DNA of 64,000 bases from Phanerodontia chrysosporium (Eukaryota > Basidiomycota > Agaricomycetes > Polyporales > Phanerochaetaceae), in contig MJGA01000058.1 in the NCBI GenBank assembly GCA_001910725.1, forward strand, positions 18,533 to 82,532, read 5' to 3'. Position 1 is the stretch's first letter. Each line of letters begins with the position of its first letter. The translations under genes were made by a program, and so were the position numbers. Below are positions 41,520-56,242 of this stretch, piece after piece. The notes beneath the pieces were generated by a model. That model made no database searches, was not told where the DNA came from, and saw only the letters and a program-made list of their open reading frames with translations.

Positions 41520-43158
41520 AACAGTTATGGCCAGTGCATCGAGGTCACACACCACTGAGCTACACCCCAATGATCAAAGTGGACCAGACACTCCATGAAA
41601 CCAGTGCACTTCACTTTCGAAGTCTGACACACTGGCTGACAAGGTTTACCTATTGGAGTTGGTATTAGATGGAAACAAAACTAGAATTAATGATAGTAGT
41701 GGGTAGTGTTACCATGAGTGTACCACGGTTCAGGACATATTTAATTTGCACAGATTATTTACATGTGGTAGATTGCAGGAGGCTAATCGCCTTATAATCC
41801 AGGTAACATGCAAAAAGCTGACAAATATGCTATCTATGGAAATAGATGACAGTAAGGGTGGATAGCAGTGTGACAGTGCCAAGATATACAAGTATTAGAA
41901 CTTGGACTCCGTAAGAAGTCTCTCTAAAGTGTCCATATTACCCTTTGAAACTATGCACTTTATTTGTTTTATGGATACTGATAGTTCATGTTTTTGTTTC
42001 GACGTCTGCAGTACTTGAGCCAGTTGTGGGGTCACCTGACAAGCTATAGATGCAGATGTAGAAGTCAAGGCTTGAGGCTGCGTGAGCTCAGATTTGAACA
42101 GATGAATGGGGAAGAGTGTATGGATGGAAGTAGGGGTATGAGTAAGAATAGGGGTGACCAGTGTGGGTCCAATATGACTGCTGAAAAGCAGGAACTTGAG
42201 GGTCTTCCCGAGTGCTCATGCCACCATGGTGGAGTCCAGAAGGGGGTGTTGCAGGGAGCTGGCGCATTTCAGATGCCCAGCATAATAAATCTGTACAATA
42301 CGAAATCACTGTTATACCAGGCATGAAGCCATGCCCTATAGATCTCAAGTGTCATCTCTAACATGAAAAAAAAAAAAAAAACTTACTCTAGTTGAAAAAA
42401 CTTGGCTGCAGATACAGGTGATCCTTGTGCAGCACACCGCTTTACAGAAGATTGTTGAAAAAATATACATTGATACATTAATGTTGGCTGATAACAGGCT
42501 CAGTATGTACTGCTAAAGACACTAAAGACAGTTCAGAGCACACCCAAGGGCAGAAACAAGGCTGAGGAGACACTTATGAGGTACGATATGCAACATGGAA
42601 CATGCGTACATGACCACAGTGCAAAGCAAAATTGATGGATGGCACCTGCAACGTGTCTGTCTCCGAGCGGATTGAAGCAGTACATTTGGATGAAATCTGC
42701 ATCAATAGGTTTCGTGCAGTTTGGCAATCCGTCAGACCGTATCGTTTTGGGCATGTTCCCAATCCAAATCTGTGGCAATACTAAGGTAGGGCTCATGCAA
42801 AACTGGGGACTCCACATAGTGGTGACTTCCCTGGTGACCACAAGTGATCTGATGTAACAAGCCTGATTGGGGTATAAAGATGTGCATATCTGTTGAAGCT
42901 AACTACTGTCAGGTGAAGCAGAGTAAACTCCAGAAAAATATATGTATAATCTGTAGAATATCATGTGTCATTCTCATCCTGACGCCCTGTGAATCCAAGC
43001 TCTTCCAGTTGTTTTACAATATCCTTTGGGAATTGACAATGTCCGTGATACAGCCTGCTTGCAAACACTGCCTGTGCAGCATTCAAGCCATGTTGGTAAC
43101 CATTCATGTAGCAGAAGGCAGCAACTATTTAGCTAGAATCATGTTAGAATGAAGGATA
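41520..43158. other. Decayed sequence, no gene recognised
   Basis: A16 lies at about 42366-42381. On the minus strand a Tyr/Pro-rich run (HPYSYSYPYFHPYTLP, about 42110-42160) could be a remnant of a low-complexity protein. Nothing can be assigned. Confidence 0.3.
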
Positions 43159-45278
43159 TCAAGAATACTGCAAGAGGACGCACCGATGTATCGATTCCAA
43201 GAGAACTGAGTCCAGAGCATTGATAACATTGTGCTCGAGGTGGGCTTTGCTCGAAGACAGGGGATTGAGTCGGTAGACCTGCTTTGCATAAGACCAACAC
43301 TACTCAATGGGGTTGAGCTCGCAATGGAATTTTGGCAAGAAGATGACGCTGACATAGCGTTCCGCACATATCTCCTCCACTTTCGACTGGATGTTAATGA
43401 AGTCAGGCTTCTCAAATAATATCCTCTGGTAGCAGCAGTATCGGTGTTCACTAGACTCAGTAGGCTCTGAGCACTTGAAGTTGCGGCATTGAGCCCATAG
43501 TGCATGAGCATTGCAGTAGCCTCTCTCGAAGAGGATCTGAGCCATTCTCTTAAACCCTCCTGAGTGCTCTGAGTGATTAGTCAGATAGTAGGGCAACAGA
43601 AGACAGCCATCCAGGAGTGTACTGCACCCCATTTGGACGTGCTGCTTTAGCAGAGTTCCATCAGTGTTGTGTAAGGACTTGCCATTCTCTCTGATTACAT
43701 TCACGTCGACTCCTGGGATCTCTGGCAGCGTGTTCTGAGACTTTCGACTCTTGCACTTCTTTAGAGGTTCTGGCAGGGAGGCTCTTGCTACTGGTAATGG
43801 GACCGTCGAGGCCTTTGTCGACTTGAACTGAGCGGTAGACTCATGATTTGGTGACAGCGTCGCAGATTTCAGCATGAACTGTGCGGATAGCACATGTTCA
43901 TTGCGCTTTGTGTGTGTCCTCATGTTATCCAAGAGAAATTGTGGTCGAACATCGGCCAATGCTTTTGCACGATATCTATGGCAAGACTCAGTTGCCTGAG
44001 AACTTCATCATTCACAAAGTAGCCCCTCCCGGTTCTTCTCTAGGCAAAGCAAAACTCAGGCAGACTCCTTTCCGTCAGGAGAGCGAAGCCATCTGAAGGC
44101 TTCAGAGATGAAGTCTGCCACCATCAAGGTAGGTCCTTTTCCCTTCGGCTGTGAGACAGGCTTCTCATTCTCATGGACCCAGCTAATCTGTCACCGGTCA
44201 TTTGCTGCGAAGACGAACTCATCGTGAAACCAGACGATGCGCATGCGGAATGAAATACTAGCAGTCGAACCTCCAGTGTAGAGTTGCTATTCGATCTCAG
44301 CCATCTTGGGCAAGAAGACTGTTCACCAGTAAGCAACAGCATCTTCACGCTCATATCCATTGTAGTAGAGGCCTGACAGTGTCTTCTTCCAGCAGTAATC
44401 CATTATGTTCAACCAATACTTGGTTGTAGCAAGAGAGGGCATCTTCAATCCCGTACCACTTCTTGACATCAGGACTATTGAGAAAATGAACGACATCCAG
44501 AGCACGTATGTACTTTCCGATGCTCTGTAGATGCAGCTTGATTTCTAATGCCAGGTCACCTGTTTCAAGCATTGATAGTGTCCAGTTGCCATACGAGTTG
44601 TATGGAAGGTCATCACGGTCATGAATGAAGTCTTGGGTCCATTTGCGAAGGTGTTCTGTGGTCCATGAGGATTTCTCGTTTGCGTGAGCGACTGTTTCGG
44701 ATGCTTTAATCCATGTAGTTGGTGTTGACCGATTGATAAATGCCCATAGAAACTGTTTCATGAGCATCAGGCAGATGCGAAGATAGTCATCTGCTTCGAA
44801 GTGCCTGTGACCACCGCCTTAGCACTTTGGATATAAAGTCTCGGTAATATCTGCCAGGGTAGACCTTGCTTCTTCGAGGCTAGGAGAGAAGATGTATCAT
44901 TGTCGTCATTCCAATTGGATCTCGGCGAGCTGATGTACAGAGTGCACAATAGCCAGTAACGTTCCTTGTGGTTCCGCAATTGGTAGCTCATCTATTTCAA
45001 CACCTAGTATATCCTTCCAGTGTGCACGGATGAGTATCTATGGTGGCAGAATCCACAGTTGCCCTTGTACTCACTTGTCTCTCCTGTTCAGGCTGCGCTT
45101 CCTCTCCATGCAGCTCTATCACATCCTCCCGAAGCCATTCCCCACCCTGCACCTCCTCAATGACCACCTGACCCCAATCCTGTTGCTTGTGTAGCTTTCT
45201 ATGATAAGGCTGCTTTGGCTTAATATAGGGCTTCAGATTTGCAGTTCTTGAGTAATATTCTTGCTTATGTCTAGGCAT
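43159..45278 (-). pseudogene. Broken DDE-superfamily transposase
   Basis: The start MPRHKQEYYSRTANLKPYIK is at 45278. The middle has WTQDFIHDRDDLPYNSYGNW and LHLQSIGKYIRALDVVHFLN (44351-44767). Then a WFHDE...WVHENEKP segment (about 44150-44240) appears in another frame, carrying the first acidic residue. DVRPQFLLDNMRTHTKRNEH (second acidic residue, about 43930) and FLPKFHCELNPIE (third, about 43300) follow. After a TAG the tail continues CWSYAKQVYRL to TGA at 43159. From memory this matches a family common in agaricomycete genomes, related to Tc1/mariner-type DDE transposases. Multiple frameshifts and stops make it dead; some breaks may be introns. I could not find terminal repeats. Confidence 0.75.
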
Positions 45279-45740
45279 CTTGGACACCTTCGTGAGCCTT
45301 GAACTGACCATCCAATACGTGCCGCTGGACACGAGGGATCTCTTCCCTAGACGGCATGACCGTGCTACAGCAATGAGCTTATTTGAAAGGATGCTCGCTG
45401 ACTGGGCCACTGTGCAAAACTCAAAACCTCTCGTGCACAAGGACACAAATGTGAGATGTGTTTCCGGTGATTTGTGCGCAACATGCTTGACTGCAGATCA
45501 CAGGAAACTGAATCTTTTTACGATTTTAATTCAAGGAGGAGTTTGTCAATCTATGCTAAACCATCACACTTTGGTAACGCCTTCCCTGCCAAACTCGGGC
45601 GAGGCGCGCAAAAGCGTGACATTATCTGGTCACGTGGAGTCCCCGGTTTTGCATGAGCCCTACCTTAGTAGTGGGAGACGACACATCTCCTTCGATGTCC
45701 GACGCAGTCTCCGAACGGGCGAAGTCCGGGCGCCGCTAGA
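45279..45740. other. Boundary between repeats and host genes
   Basis: No gene is supported. It probably holds the promoter of the downstream Sae2-like gene. Confidence 0.4.
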
Positions 45741-47174
45741 ATGTCTGGGAACGAGACTACTTACCCGGCGCTTTCGAGCTCACTCCATTTCGCTACCACA
45801 GGCCTTAGGCTCCGTTCTCCTTATAGTCAAGCACCTGCGCTGTCCTCAATGGACGAGATCCGAGCAGAAAATGCCCAACTACGCGAGGTGCGCATTGATG
45901 GTCGTATGCGTATGTGGTCATCATCAATATACTGATCATGAAAGGACCAGACTTTGAACGAGATTCTCAGGTGGCGTCCTCAATCGCTCTTAAACCTAAG
46001 TAAACAAGTTGGATCTCGTATGCTAGGTGTATTAAGAGCCTACATCAAGCTCCTGCTAGGCCGATTCCCACCAATTTGTCGCCCAATGAAATCCAGCAAG
46101 AGGTCCAGCAGTTGGTGGAGAGCTACCGAACGCTCCAAACAAAGCACGAAGAAGTAGTAGCACGTTATGCGGCCGATTGCCGCAAGTGGCGACGTTTCAA
46201 GCAATGGCTACTTATCGGTGTCGTCGAGGACGATTCGTCTGCGCGGTCGCCCTTGATGTCAAAGGCCGATAAAGAGAATGTCGCAGAGAATGTCGCCGAC
46301 AATGTTGCAGAGCGAGATGTCGGTGAGCAGGAGTCTTTCTTCAGGCAGGCCTTGTGTGAATGCAGTGCCAGAATTCGTCCCTGCTCAAGAGCTCTCAGAA
46401 AGCCTTCGCGTCACCCCAGTATCATTAGGCAAGCGACGAGCGTAGTAAGAGTACGAATTCTGCATTCACTGCTCATTGTGACACCCGGCTCTAGCGAAGT
46501 AGTGTCCAGTCCTACTCCGAGACGTAAAGTTGAGGTCGATGGTGCACAACCCGGAAATAGAGGAGAATCCGCAGATCAACTGGTCCCGGATGAGAAGCCA
46601 GCGCAACGGAGAGGGCGTTACTCACGATACGAGTGTGTTTCCAGCTATGTTTCCCATCCCAGACTGAGTTGCGACCTCTACAGGAACGGTCCTACAGAGA
46701 CAGGTCCAAGCGTTAGAACAGAAGAGCCGAGTTTCAAATACGATGAGGTGGTGAGGAATAGACAGGAGCGGAAAAAGCTGCACGGTGGGGATTGTGAATG
46801 TTGTCGAGACGTACGTGTCCTTGCTACCTTGCGTTCTCGGATTGCTGAACATCCTGCAGTACTACGAAGCCATCGGACCCCTCCCTCCCCGCTTGCAAGC
46901 TCCTCTGTGGCGCACTCCGCCTTCTACTCCTGCACAGCGACGTGTCGGCCGTAACGTTGACTCGTCTGACGAGGAGCTACAACATGAAGCCAACCTCCAA
47001 GACCACAAGCAGCAAATTTCGCGTCACCGAGCCCGCTGGGCAGCACCGAAGACGCCACCTGGCTACTGGGATATAGGGTTTCCTGATACCCAAGAGGTTG
47101 AGGAGATTCACAGGGCCGCCGCGGCAATGCGGGAGGAGTCCGCGAAAGCTCCACGCGGTTCTGCAGCGAAGTAA
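45741..47174 (+). CDS. Sae2/Ctp1/CtIP-family DNA-end resection factor
   Basis: The C-terminal half carries the family signature: FKYDEVVRNRQERKKL, HGGDCECCRD, an intron (46811-46859), then YYEAIGPLPPRLQAPLWR and RHRARWAAPKTPPGYWDIGF, ending at TAA 47172-47174. The N-terminal region (SPNEIQQEVQQLVESYRTLQ, about 46076) is coiled-coil, as in family members that tetramerise. Other likely introns are at 45889-45947, 46322-46363 and around 46452-46494. The ATG could be 45741 or the in-frame 45850. CtIP/Sae2 proteins stimulate the Mre11-Rad50 nuclease to clip broken DNA ends before homologous recombination. The middle splice sites near 46620-46740 are not resolved. Confidence 0.85.
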
Positions 47175-47633
47175 GACCGTCAACTTCGTATTTCTAACGA
47201 GGCTTACAGTGACACCACAGATCGGGTACAAGCAAGCGGAAGTAGAAGGCCAATCAGTGATTGGTCCTATGGCTAGCAATCTTCTCTCCACTCATCCTAA
47301 ATTCACCACATTGCACTGCACAATGTCAAGCATATACCCGCATGCTCGAGGATGCTAGAACCCACCTCTGCAAGCTACATGCTCTGTACGATAGTGGACA
47401 TTTGTAACTATAGCATCAATTCAAGAATGTGAAGATTACGTATAGCGACGCCCTCCTACGACTGGCCGGGCTCGAAGTATGTTGCTCACAAGGCGTGCTG
47501 GGTGGTGCGCCCTCGCGAACGACGAGAAGAATACATCTGTGACGGCTTAGCTGGTGGCATTTGCGGGCGAGTGTTGTACGCACAGTAATGGACGAATATT
47601 GCCGACAGAGTGATCGTCTGATTCTGTAATGAC
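47175..47633. other. Intergenic region between converging genes
   Basis: The Sae2-like and GPI1 genes converge here. I see no RNA gene or repeat. Confidence 0.4.
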
Positions 47634-49666
47634 TCAGGTTATCTGGTAAGCACGTAAAGCGAAGGTCGGTGTACCTCTATGCGGGGTGGCGAACTGTGAC
47701 CGCCTAGTCTGAGGACGATACCGCCTGGCGACGCTCAATACGACATATGTACGAGTAATTGCTTGCTCACCTGGCAGCCTTCGTGGGTCCTTGAATCTCA
47801 AGAGTAGCGCGAAGAGAGGGAACTGGTCGACCAATACGAGAGCGACGTTGAGTATAGCGGAGGTCAACGATGTTACTAGCTGCAACTGTTCAACTGTAGC
47901 TTAAACGAATATCCAGTTTCCAAGTGACATGTGCGATACCCACTCCGGCAAAAAGAGCGTAATAGGCCAAGGTCGTCGGAAAAATGAAAGCTGCCAGCGT
48001 GAAGAGGATGGTACCGAAGAGCAGCTGGTCGAGGTCATAGCTCCAGGAATCGACACGGTGGCGCAAGACGTTGTACCGCCTTCCACGGAAGAGATTCCAG
48101 AGAGAGCTTGCGACGCCTAACTGCTGCTGGTAGACAAAACAAGAGATTTGATAGCAGAGTTGTACGTGAGCGGTCGTCAGAGCGAGTACGTCGGAACACA
48201 GCGAAATGGTAAAGGTAATGCCGCAGCTGCCAATCGCTCCGGCAACATAGACCAGCTGGGGAAGGTATGGCAGGAGAAATTGCTGCAACACTCCTGTCCG
48301 GTTTTCAGCTGAGAGGGAAAGCAACGATGGGAAACACATACTGTTCCATCCCACGACAGCACCCAAAAGGAGATGACAGTAGAATTGACTGAGTTCGCTG
48401 TTTAGTTTGAGTCCTGCGGGCCAGTTGTTCAACCACACAAGTGCCCATTGGAGATCATCGATGAGGAGTGTCTGGCAAGAATGTCAATCAGTCCGTGCAT
48501 CGGACGGGTGGCGTAGGGTACTATACCCTTATTTGACCCTCAAGAAAATTGGCAATTGTGGTTGCATGCTCGCATATGATGGAACCTGAGGCCCAGCCAA
48601 TGATGATATCATTCAGAATGAGCCAGATGCAGTTGTAAAACCTGGGAGAGGCTCATATGTTAATGTACAGGTGATTAGGGTTTCGCAGGACCTACATAAC
48701 ATAATTTGAAATCAACGCGGTTGTAACCAGCGGCGTCGCTTGTGGGTAGTGCATCGGCAGCGAGAAGGTCTGCAGCAAACGGCCGGAGACTTGACTGACT
48801 AAATATTGATTAGACTAAATCGAAATGATGAACGCAGTGTGCGGTTCACAAACTACGGAGGTTTGGAGAGCATTGAAGGCAATACGAGGAAGCGAATATT
48901 GACGCCATATCGATATAAACCCCGAAAGGGCGGCCCTCCCTCGCTGAGCGAGAATTGCAGGAAGCTGTGCATGTTTTGCGCTGTGGGCGCGCAGTGGACC
49001 ATCGGCGAGCAACCGGCCGTAGTTGAGCTTCAGTTGTCAGCTGAAAACGGTGCATCTCGGCGTACACTGTTGCCTACCTGATTTACCGTCTCGGGCCGCA
49101 GCATCGATGATGACGAAACAGGTAGGTGGCTTGGGTCAAAATCAATCAAGGCACCGGGAGGGGTTTTATCATGGATGACATGCCGCGGCGCACGGCAGAC
49201 TGGGTCTCTGAAGAGCTGCAATTCGGCGTGTAGGGTGAACATCTGCATGCGACGGAGGTCGGGCCTGTGGTAGAGAACGAGTCGATGGAGGGCATCTATC
49301 GGGCTGTATTGTGAGGAAGCAAACTGAACCACGCGCGATAGGGCACTTGCATGCGGGGTCGAAAAGGCTTAACGCGGGCAGCGGTTTTGCAAATGTGCAA
49401 CGGCCCAAGACGACGGGGAGGCCGCCGAAGAAGGTGTCCGGAGCATCCACCCCGGATTGTGCGACAAGGCGCTGCAGATGGTTCTGCGCACGCTCGATCT
49501 GTATAGCCGTGCGAGGCTCGACGTCAGTGCGGCGGGGCGGCATGAGGGTATAGCTTACGGTGTCTGCGTCGAGAACGCCGGATACGACGACGACGGGCGA
49601 CTTCCACCCGTAGATGTAGCCCGAGGAACGGAGGTCGTCTGGACAGAGCACGGGTGTCGGGCGCAT
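47634..49666 (-). CDS. GPI1: Gpi1/PIG-Q, GPI-GlcNAc transferase subunit
   Basis: The first exon starts MRPTPVLCPDDLRSSGYIYG (ATG at 49666). Conserved segments are RLVLYHRPDLRRMQMFTLHA (about 49240), WLILNDIIIGWASGSIICEH (about 48600), WPAGLKLNSELSQFYCHLLL (about 48410), LGVASSLWNLFRGRRYNVLR with DSWSYDLDQLLFGTILFTLA (about 48020), and a last exon through FPLFALLLRFKDPRRLPG. Gpi1 is a multi-pass ER membrane subunit of the enzyme that makes GlcNAc-phosphatidylinositol, the first step of GPI-anchor synthesis. Hydrophobic stretches fit several membrane segments. At least four short introns are implied; exact exon edges in 48660-49170 are not resolved. It is divergent from the Rho gene. Confidence 0.85.
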
Positions 49667-49944
49667 GGTGGTCGTCCGGGGCAGCTGCGCGAAAGGCAAT
49701 CTCGATCAGAGCCGCGCATCAGAGGGCGATTAGTTCACGTGACGTGTGTGGTTGGTTCCTCGCGTGGAGGGCGAGTGCGTATGGCTGCCTTGTTCCATTA
49801 GCCTTTGTCCGCCAAAGACGTTCTGCACGCGTCTTTCGCCCCCAGATCCCAGTCAGTGGCCTCCGCACGCTCTCCTGCTCTCCCAAGTCACTGACCATAG
49901 CTATCATGCACGAACATCTCAGACGTTTCTCGCTGCACGCTGCC
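49667..49944. promoter_or_regulatory. Shared divergent promoter of GPI1 and the Rho gene
   Basis: Only about 280 bp lie between the two start codons. A CACGTG E-box followed by TGACGTG lies at about 49736-49746, a palindrome typically bound by bHLH factors in fungi. Its use here is inferred from position. Confidence 0.45.
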
Positions 49945-50739
49945 ATGGATACTTCCACCTACCCAGCCTCATCCTCCCGAAGACCCGATGTGAAGAAGAA
50001 ACTGGTTGTCGTCGGAGACGGTGCGCAGGGCATCTTTCGGTTAACCTCTTTGCCTAGTTCACAAACCTCCGCGATCCACAAGGCGGCTGTGGCAAGACTT
50101 GTTTGCTCATCGTCTACGCGGAGAACCGATTTCCCGAGGTACGACCAGCACCACTCCTTGATCTCGAGCACATCCATATCAACGCCAACTTTCAGGCTTA
50201 TGTCCCCACAGTGTTCGAGAACTATGTGACGCAAGTCAACTACGAGGGCAAGCTCGTCGAACTCGCACTGTGGGACACGGCCGGCCAGGAGGAATACGAC
50301 AGGCTACGACCCCTCAGTTACCCAGAATCCGATGTCATTCTCATAGTATTCTCCATCGACTTCCCTGTGAGCCTAGCAAATGTGCAAGACAAGGTTAGTA
50401 TCCGGATCCGCAACATTCATCGTCACGAGATCTCATTCGTGGCCCTAGTGGTACCCAGAGGTTGCGCATTTCTGCGAGGGAACCCCATTGATCCTCGTGG
50501 GAACCAAGATCGATCTACGACGGGACGAACAGACAAAGCGAATGCTCAGTGCGCAGGGCCAGACACCAATAACGCCAGAGCAGGGCGCTGCCGTCGCACG
50601 CGAGATTGGGGCCAAGTATATCGAATGTTCAGCGAAGCAGGGAACAGGTGTACAGGAGGTGTTTGCACTCGCGCTGAAGGAGAGCATGCGGGGCCGGTGG
50701 GGGAAGATGGTGAAGCAGCGACGGTGTGTCATCACTTGA
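49945..50739 (+). CDS. Rho-family small GTPase (Rho2-like)
   Basis: Exons 49945-50020, 50083-50138, 50196-50393 and 50449-50739 join in phase and give about 200 residues. All G boxes are present: [11 protein letters not shown] (split by intron 1), YVPTVFENY (effector loop), [27 protein letters not shown] (TKxD) and ECSAK. A Rho-type insert ([14 protein letters not shown]) separates Rho from other Ras-like GTPases. The end is a basic run and the CAAX box CVIT, so it is prenylated and membrane-attached. The sequence is closer to Rho2 than Rho1 by my memory of the [12 protein letters not shown] segment. Likely roles are cell-wall and actin control. Confidence 0.92.
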
Positions 50740-50851
50740 AGAACGCGGACTCCCTTTCATTGCTGTCTCTTTGGACTCTTTCTCCTGTATGTCATTTATA
50801 ATCTATCTCTGCATGGTAGACAGTTGCTTTCTAGGATTGTATTCACAGTGT

Positions 50852-51528
50852 TCATTCCTCTTTGCTCTGATATAAACGGATTATGAAGCGGTTGTGGACC
50901 TTGTTGAAGACGGAAGCCAAGTAGCAAAACACAGCGAGGACGGACAAGGCGGTACCCATCTGGACAAATGCAAGGTCACCTGACAATCCAACAGGGATAA
51001 CGAACGGAACGTCTTGGTCCGGAGATGTGGTGGATATCGGTATCGTGTATGTATCTACGAGAGATCGTGAGCTGAGAGATAACCGGAGTATGACAAGGAC
51101 ATACGCTGTCCCTCTCCGCACTGCCACAACGCCTGAGGCGGCGAGACATACGTTACTGCGTATGCTTCTTCCCGCTTTGTGTTTAATGGGCGACCATACC
51201 GACCATGCAGAGGGAGCGCGACGTGGGCCGTCCCTGCGACGTCCGACGGTAAATGGACGTTGAGACGCAGCAATGTGGTGCGATAATCCACGGCTGACAG
51301 AGGACGTTCAAGATCTGGGTGCGTGTCGATGGTGTATGCAAATCTGTCAGAGTGTAGGTCGAGCTCATAGGGGTCTGCGAACACGTCTGGCGGGAGCGTG
51401 TAGTCGAGATGCAGGGTGTGACAGCCAACCGGGCGACGCCATTCTAGTCTGGTGTCATGCGTAAAGTGGAAGCCTACGTTATTGTCGACAGAGGATGCGA
51501 TGCTGGCTGTGCCCGCCGTGGAGGTCAT
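50852..51528 (-). CDS. Pbn1/PIG-X, GPI mannosyltransferase I subunit
   Basis: From an ATG at 51528 the frame reads MTSTAGTASIASSVDNNVGF, then GFHFTHDTRLEWRRPVGCHT, LPPDVFADPYELDLHSDRFA and HVALPLHGRYGRPLNTKREE. After a short intron (about 51047-51095) it ends VPFVIPVGLSGDLAFVQMGT and one membrane helix (ALSVLAVFCYLASVF), stopping at 50852. The lumenal beta-rich domain followed by one C-terminal helix is the PIG-X/Pbn1 layout. The protein stabilises the first GPI mannosyltransferase (PIG-M/Gpi14) in the ER. It converges with the Rho gene (112 bp apart) and diverges from the PFK-2 gene. Confidence 0.8.
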
Positions 51529-51658
51529 GGATATGGCGAGAGTTGTGTGAGCGTGTTCGCCGTCGCTCTGGATCCGCGGATCAAGCTTTGCCCGCGTCCG
51601 GGCCCGCTTCCGGCTTGGCTTCCCCCATCGTCGTCCTGCCTTACCTCTGCCCTCCACG
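51529..51658. promoter_or_regulatory. Compact divergent promoter between Pbn1/PIG-X and PFK-2 genes
   Basis: Only about 130 bp lie between the two start codons. It is GC-rich without an obvious TATA. Positional inference only. Confidence 0.35.
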
Positions 51659-53967
<2,309 letters not shown>

Positions 53968-54067
53968 CGAATACTCTCGTCTGATACTATTCAAGGAAGT
54001 CAATTCAAATGTGCAATATAATAACTGGAATATGCGACAACTATACAATGGAATCTAGTGTAGCAAC

Positions 54068-55715
54068 TCAGTTTCGTGTTGCAGCATGCCCTAAGTCAGC
54101 AAACTGAACATTGTTGACGGTCTCTATGGTAAGGGCAGTCTCTCCTGCTGGAGATTGATTGAGCCATGTCCACTTGTAGCCCGTATGGTAGCGTAGGGCG
54201 GCACCCCAACGTTTGTTCAGGCCTTCTTCTGGGTCATTCCATCCGTCCCATTCGTAGTAATTGTCGGCAGGCAAACAATTGCTGCATTCGCGTGAGCACT
54301 CGGGGCAGTATGGGGAACTCCGGAATAAACTTACAAGTGCAACAGCCGAGGCGTCACCGCCTGCCCAGCATGCGGGGTGTCCTTGATACGATCCTTCTGC
54401 ACGCGTGCCTGCTCGTCCACAGGCATGTCATCGTCGCCGAGGCCGGTGATATACATGTCGACGAGGCAGCTCGAGATCTCCCAGTCGTAGCTGAGGTGCT
54501 CGAAGAGGTCGGGGCGCGCCTTGATAATCGCCCACCAGTAGCTCTGGTCGCCAAGCCATACGTCGCGGTACTTGCCAGTCTTGGGGTCCGGCGGGCCAAA
54601 GAGCGCCTCGAACGCGGGCGGGCCGAGGGCGCGGGGCCCGTCAGGCGCGTCGCGGAACGTCGACGAGTCCATGAGCCGCAGCGCGCGCAGCTTCTCGAGG
54701 TCGAGGAGCATGACGCACGAGCAGATCTTGTTTGCATCATGCCATGTCTCTGAGTGCATGTCGGGGTGACTAGGCATGCTGATGGCAGTGTCAGGCTTCC
54801 AGCTATGGAACTGCTCCCAGAGCAGAGCTGGATCACTGATGAAGAACGCGTCGGTGTCGATGAAGATGCTCCTCTTCACCGTTGGCGGGAGGATCTCGTG
54901 GATAAAAAGCTTCATGAGCCCGACTAGGTGGTGATTAGTATAGTCACTTTGTGAGCTTAGTTGAGACACCCACCGATGCCAGCGGAGTGAATGGTGGAGA
55001 CAGAGCCTTCTCGTTCGACACGGTCGACCATGGCCTGCCAGGACGGCCTGTAGAAGCGAACCAAAACGTTGTGCCTTGGTCTCATGACTAAGCTCAGACG
55101 TTTCTCGAGATACGTCTGCGCAGCCTCGTCGCAAATAATGTGAATATGCGTAGGACCCGATGCGTACATGAGGATAGACTGGACATGATCATGATTCATT
55201 AGAACAGTGCCGGCGGACAAAGGCAAGAATATGACCTTTAGCAGAATGACGCCTTCGCTCGCGGAGGCTTCCGACCACATGAGAAGTGAGAACGTGACTG
55301 GATCCACTGGGATGTTCTGCATTGTGCCGACGTCTGGTACCAGCCCTGAATCATCGTGCACTACGGGGAACCGGACAGGTACCAGCGGAGATATCGAGGC
55401 GGGTGCCTCCTCCGTAGTCTGCGGTTTGGGAGCATGGTGCCAGGGTCCTGCTGCTGGCCTTTGATGTACATGCGCCCCCGGTGGTGGAGAGATCTGCTCC
55501 CTCAGAGGTTCGTTGACCTGGGTCACGCTTTCTGCACGCTGTGAGCCGAGCATCCATATCGGCACGGCGAAAGCAGCAACAATTGCCAAGTATGCGACAC
55601 GCTTGACCAGTGTCGTGCGTCGATGAAGCTCGGCAGCCTTGGTGCGCCATGGAGTGGTAGGTGTGCTTTCAAGGAATGGCGAGGTAAGTGAATGTTGTCG
55701 GGCGTGCGATGGCAT
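54068..55715 (-). CDS. Type II membrane glycosyltransferase, GT8-like
   Basis: ATG at 55715 gives a cytosolic tail, one membrane anchor (VAYLAIVAAFAVPIWML, about residues 38-54) and a proline-rich stem. The catalytic domain has VILLKVIFLP, then HSAGIGG joined across an intron (about 54927-54972) to LMKLFIHEILPPTVKRSIF, IDTDAFFISDPALLW with the DxD-like metal site, and WLGDQSYWWAIIKARPDLFE. A last exon has NYYEWDGWNDPEEGLNKRWG and ends at 54068. The layout resembles LARGE/xylosyltransferase-type GT8 enzymes of the Golgi. Substrate cannot be told. It converges with the PFK-2 gene. Confidence 0.82.
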
Positions 55716-56242
55716 GACCGGGGATGCGCGCAAAGCGCAGGTCAAGGTTGACAAAGAGGGAGTAAGAAAAGAGAGTCGAACCTGTTCTGCAAGGCTGGCT
55801 GAAATAGAACGAGAAAAGACATCATGAACCCTTGATGATGGGCTCGGACCCTCGGAGGGTCACCCAAGTTAATCGAGGATGCGCTGCATGGATGCGTTGC
55901 TAGGGCGATGATCCTCGCTCCACGGCCGCTGGTCACCGAGGAAGCGCAAGCGGTAGCTGGAGAACGCGGGAGTCTTCCAGGATCCTCTGTATTCTGGATG
56001 CCCGCGGCCAGGTACGCCGCAATGCACACTATGCTTGATCTGCAGCGCAGAACACAGAGATCAGCACATAAGTCACCGGTCGTCCGGCAATCAAATGGAG
56101 TAAACGCGCAGCACCACCTCTCGCCATCAGCTTTGTGGCGCCCGTATGCTCCTTGGCCACGAACGGAAACTGTCGAACATCCAAACTGCTCGTCTTCAGA
56201 TCACTTCAATCTGCAGGCTTCCTCTGTCGCTTTGCTGCAAAC
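55716..56242. other. Divergent intergenic region
   Basis: It separates the glycosyltransferase and PNKP genes. No TATA or RNA gene was recognised. Confidence 0.35.

Noticed and set aside
42366..42381. A16 run as the tail of a SINE or LINE
   Set aside because: I see no box A/B promoter, no upstream RT and no flanking duplication.
45280..45957. Long plus-strand frame before the Sae2-like gene
   Set aside because: It begins with TTG, shows no family motif and overlaps the start of the Sae2-like gene in a different frame.
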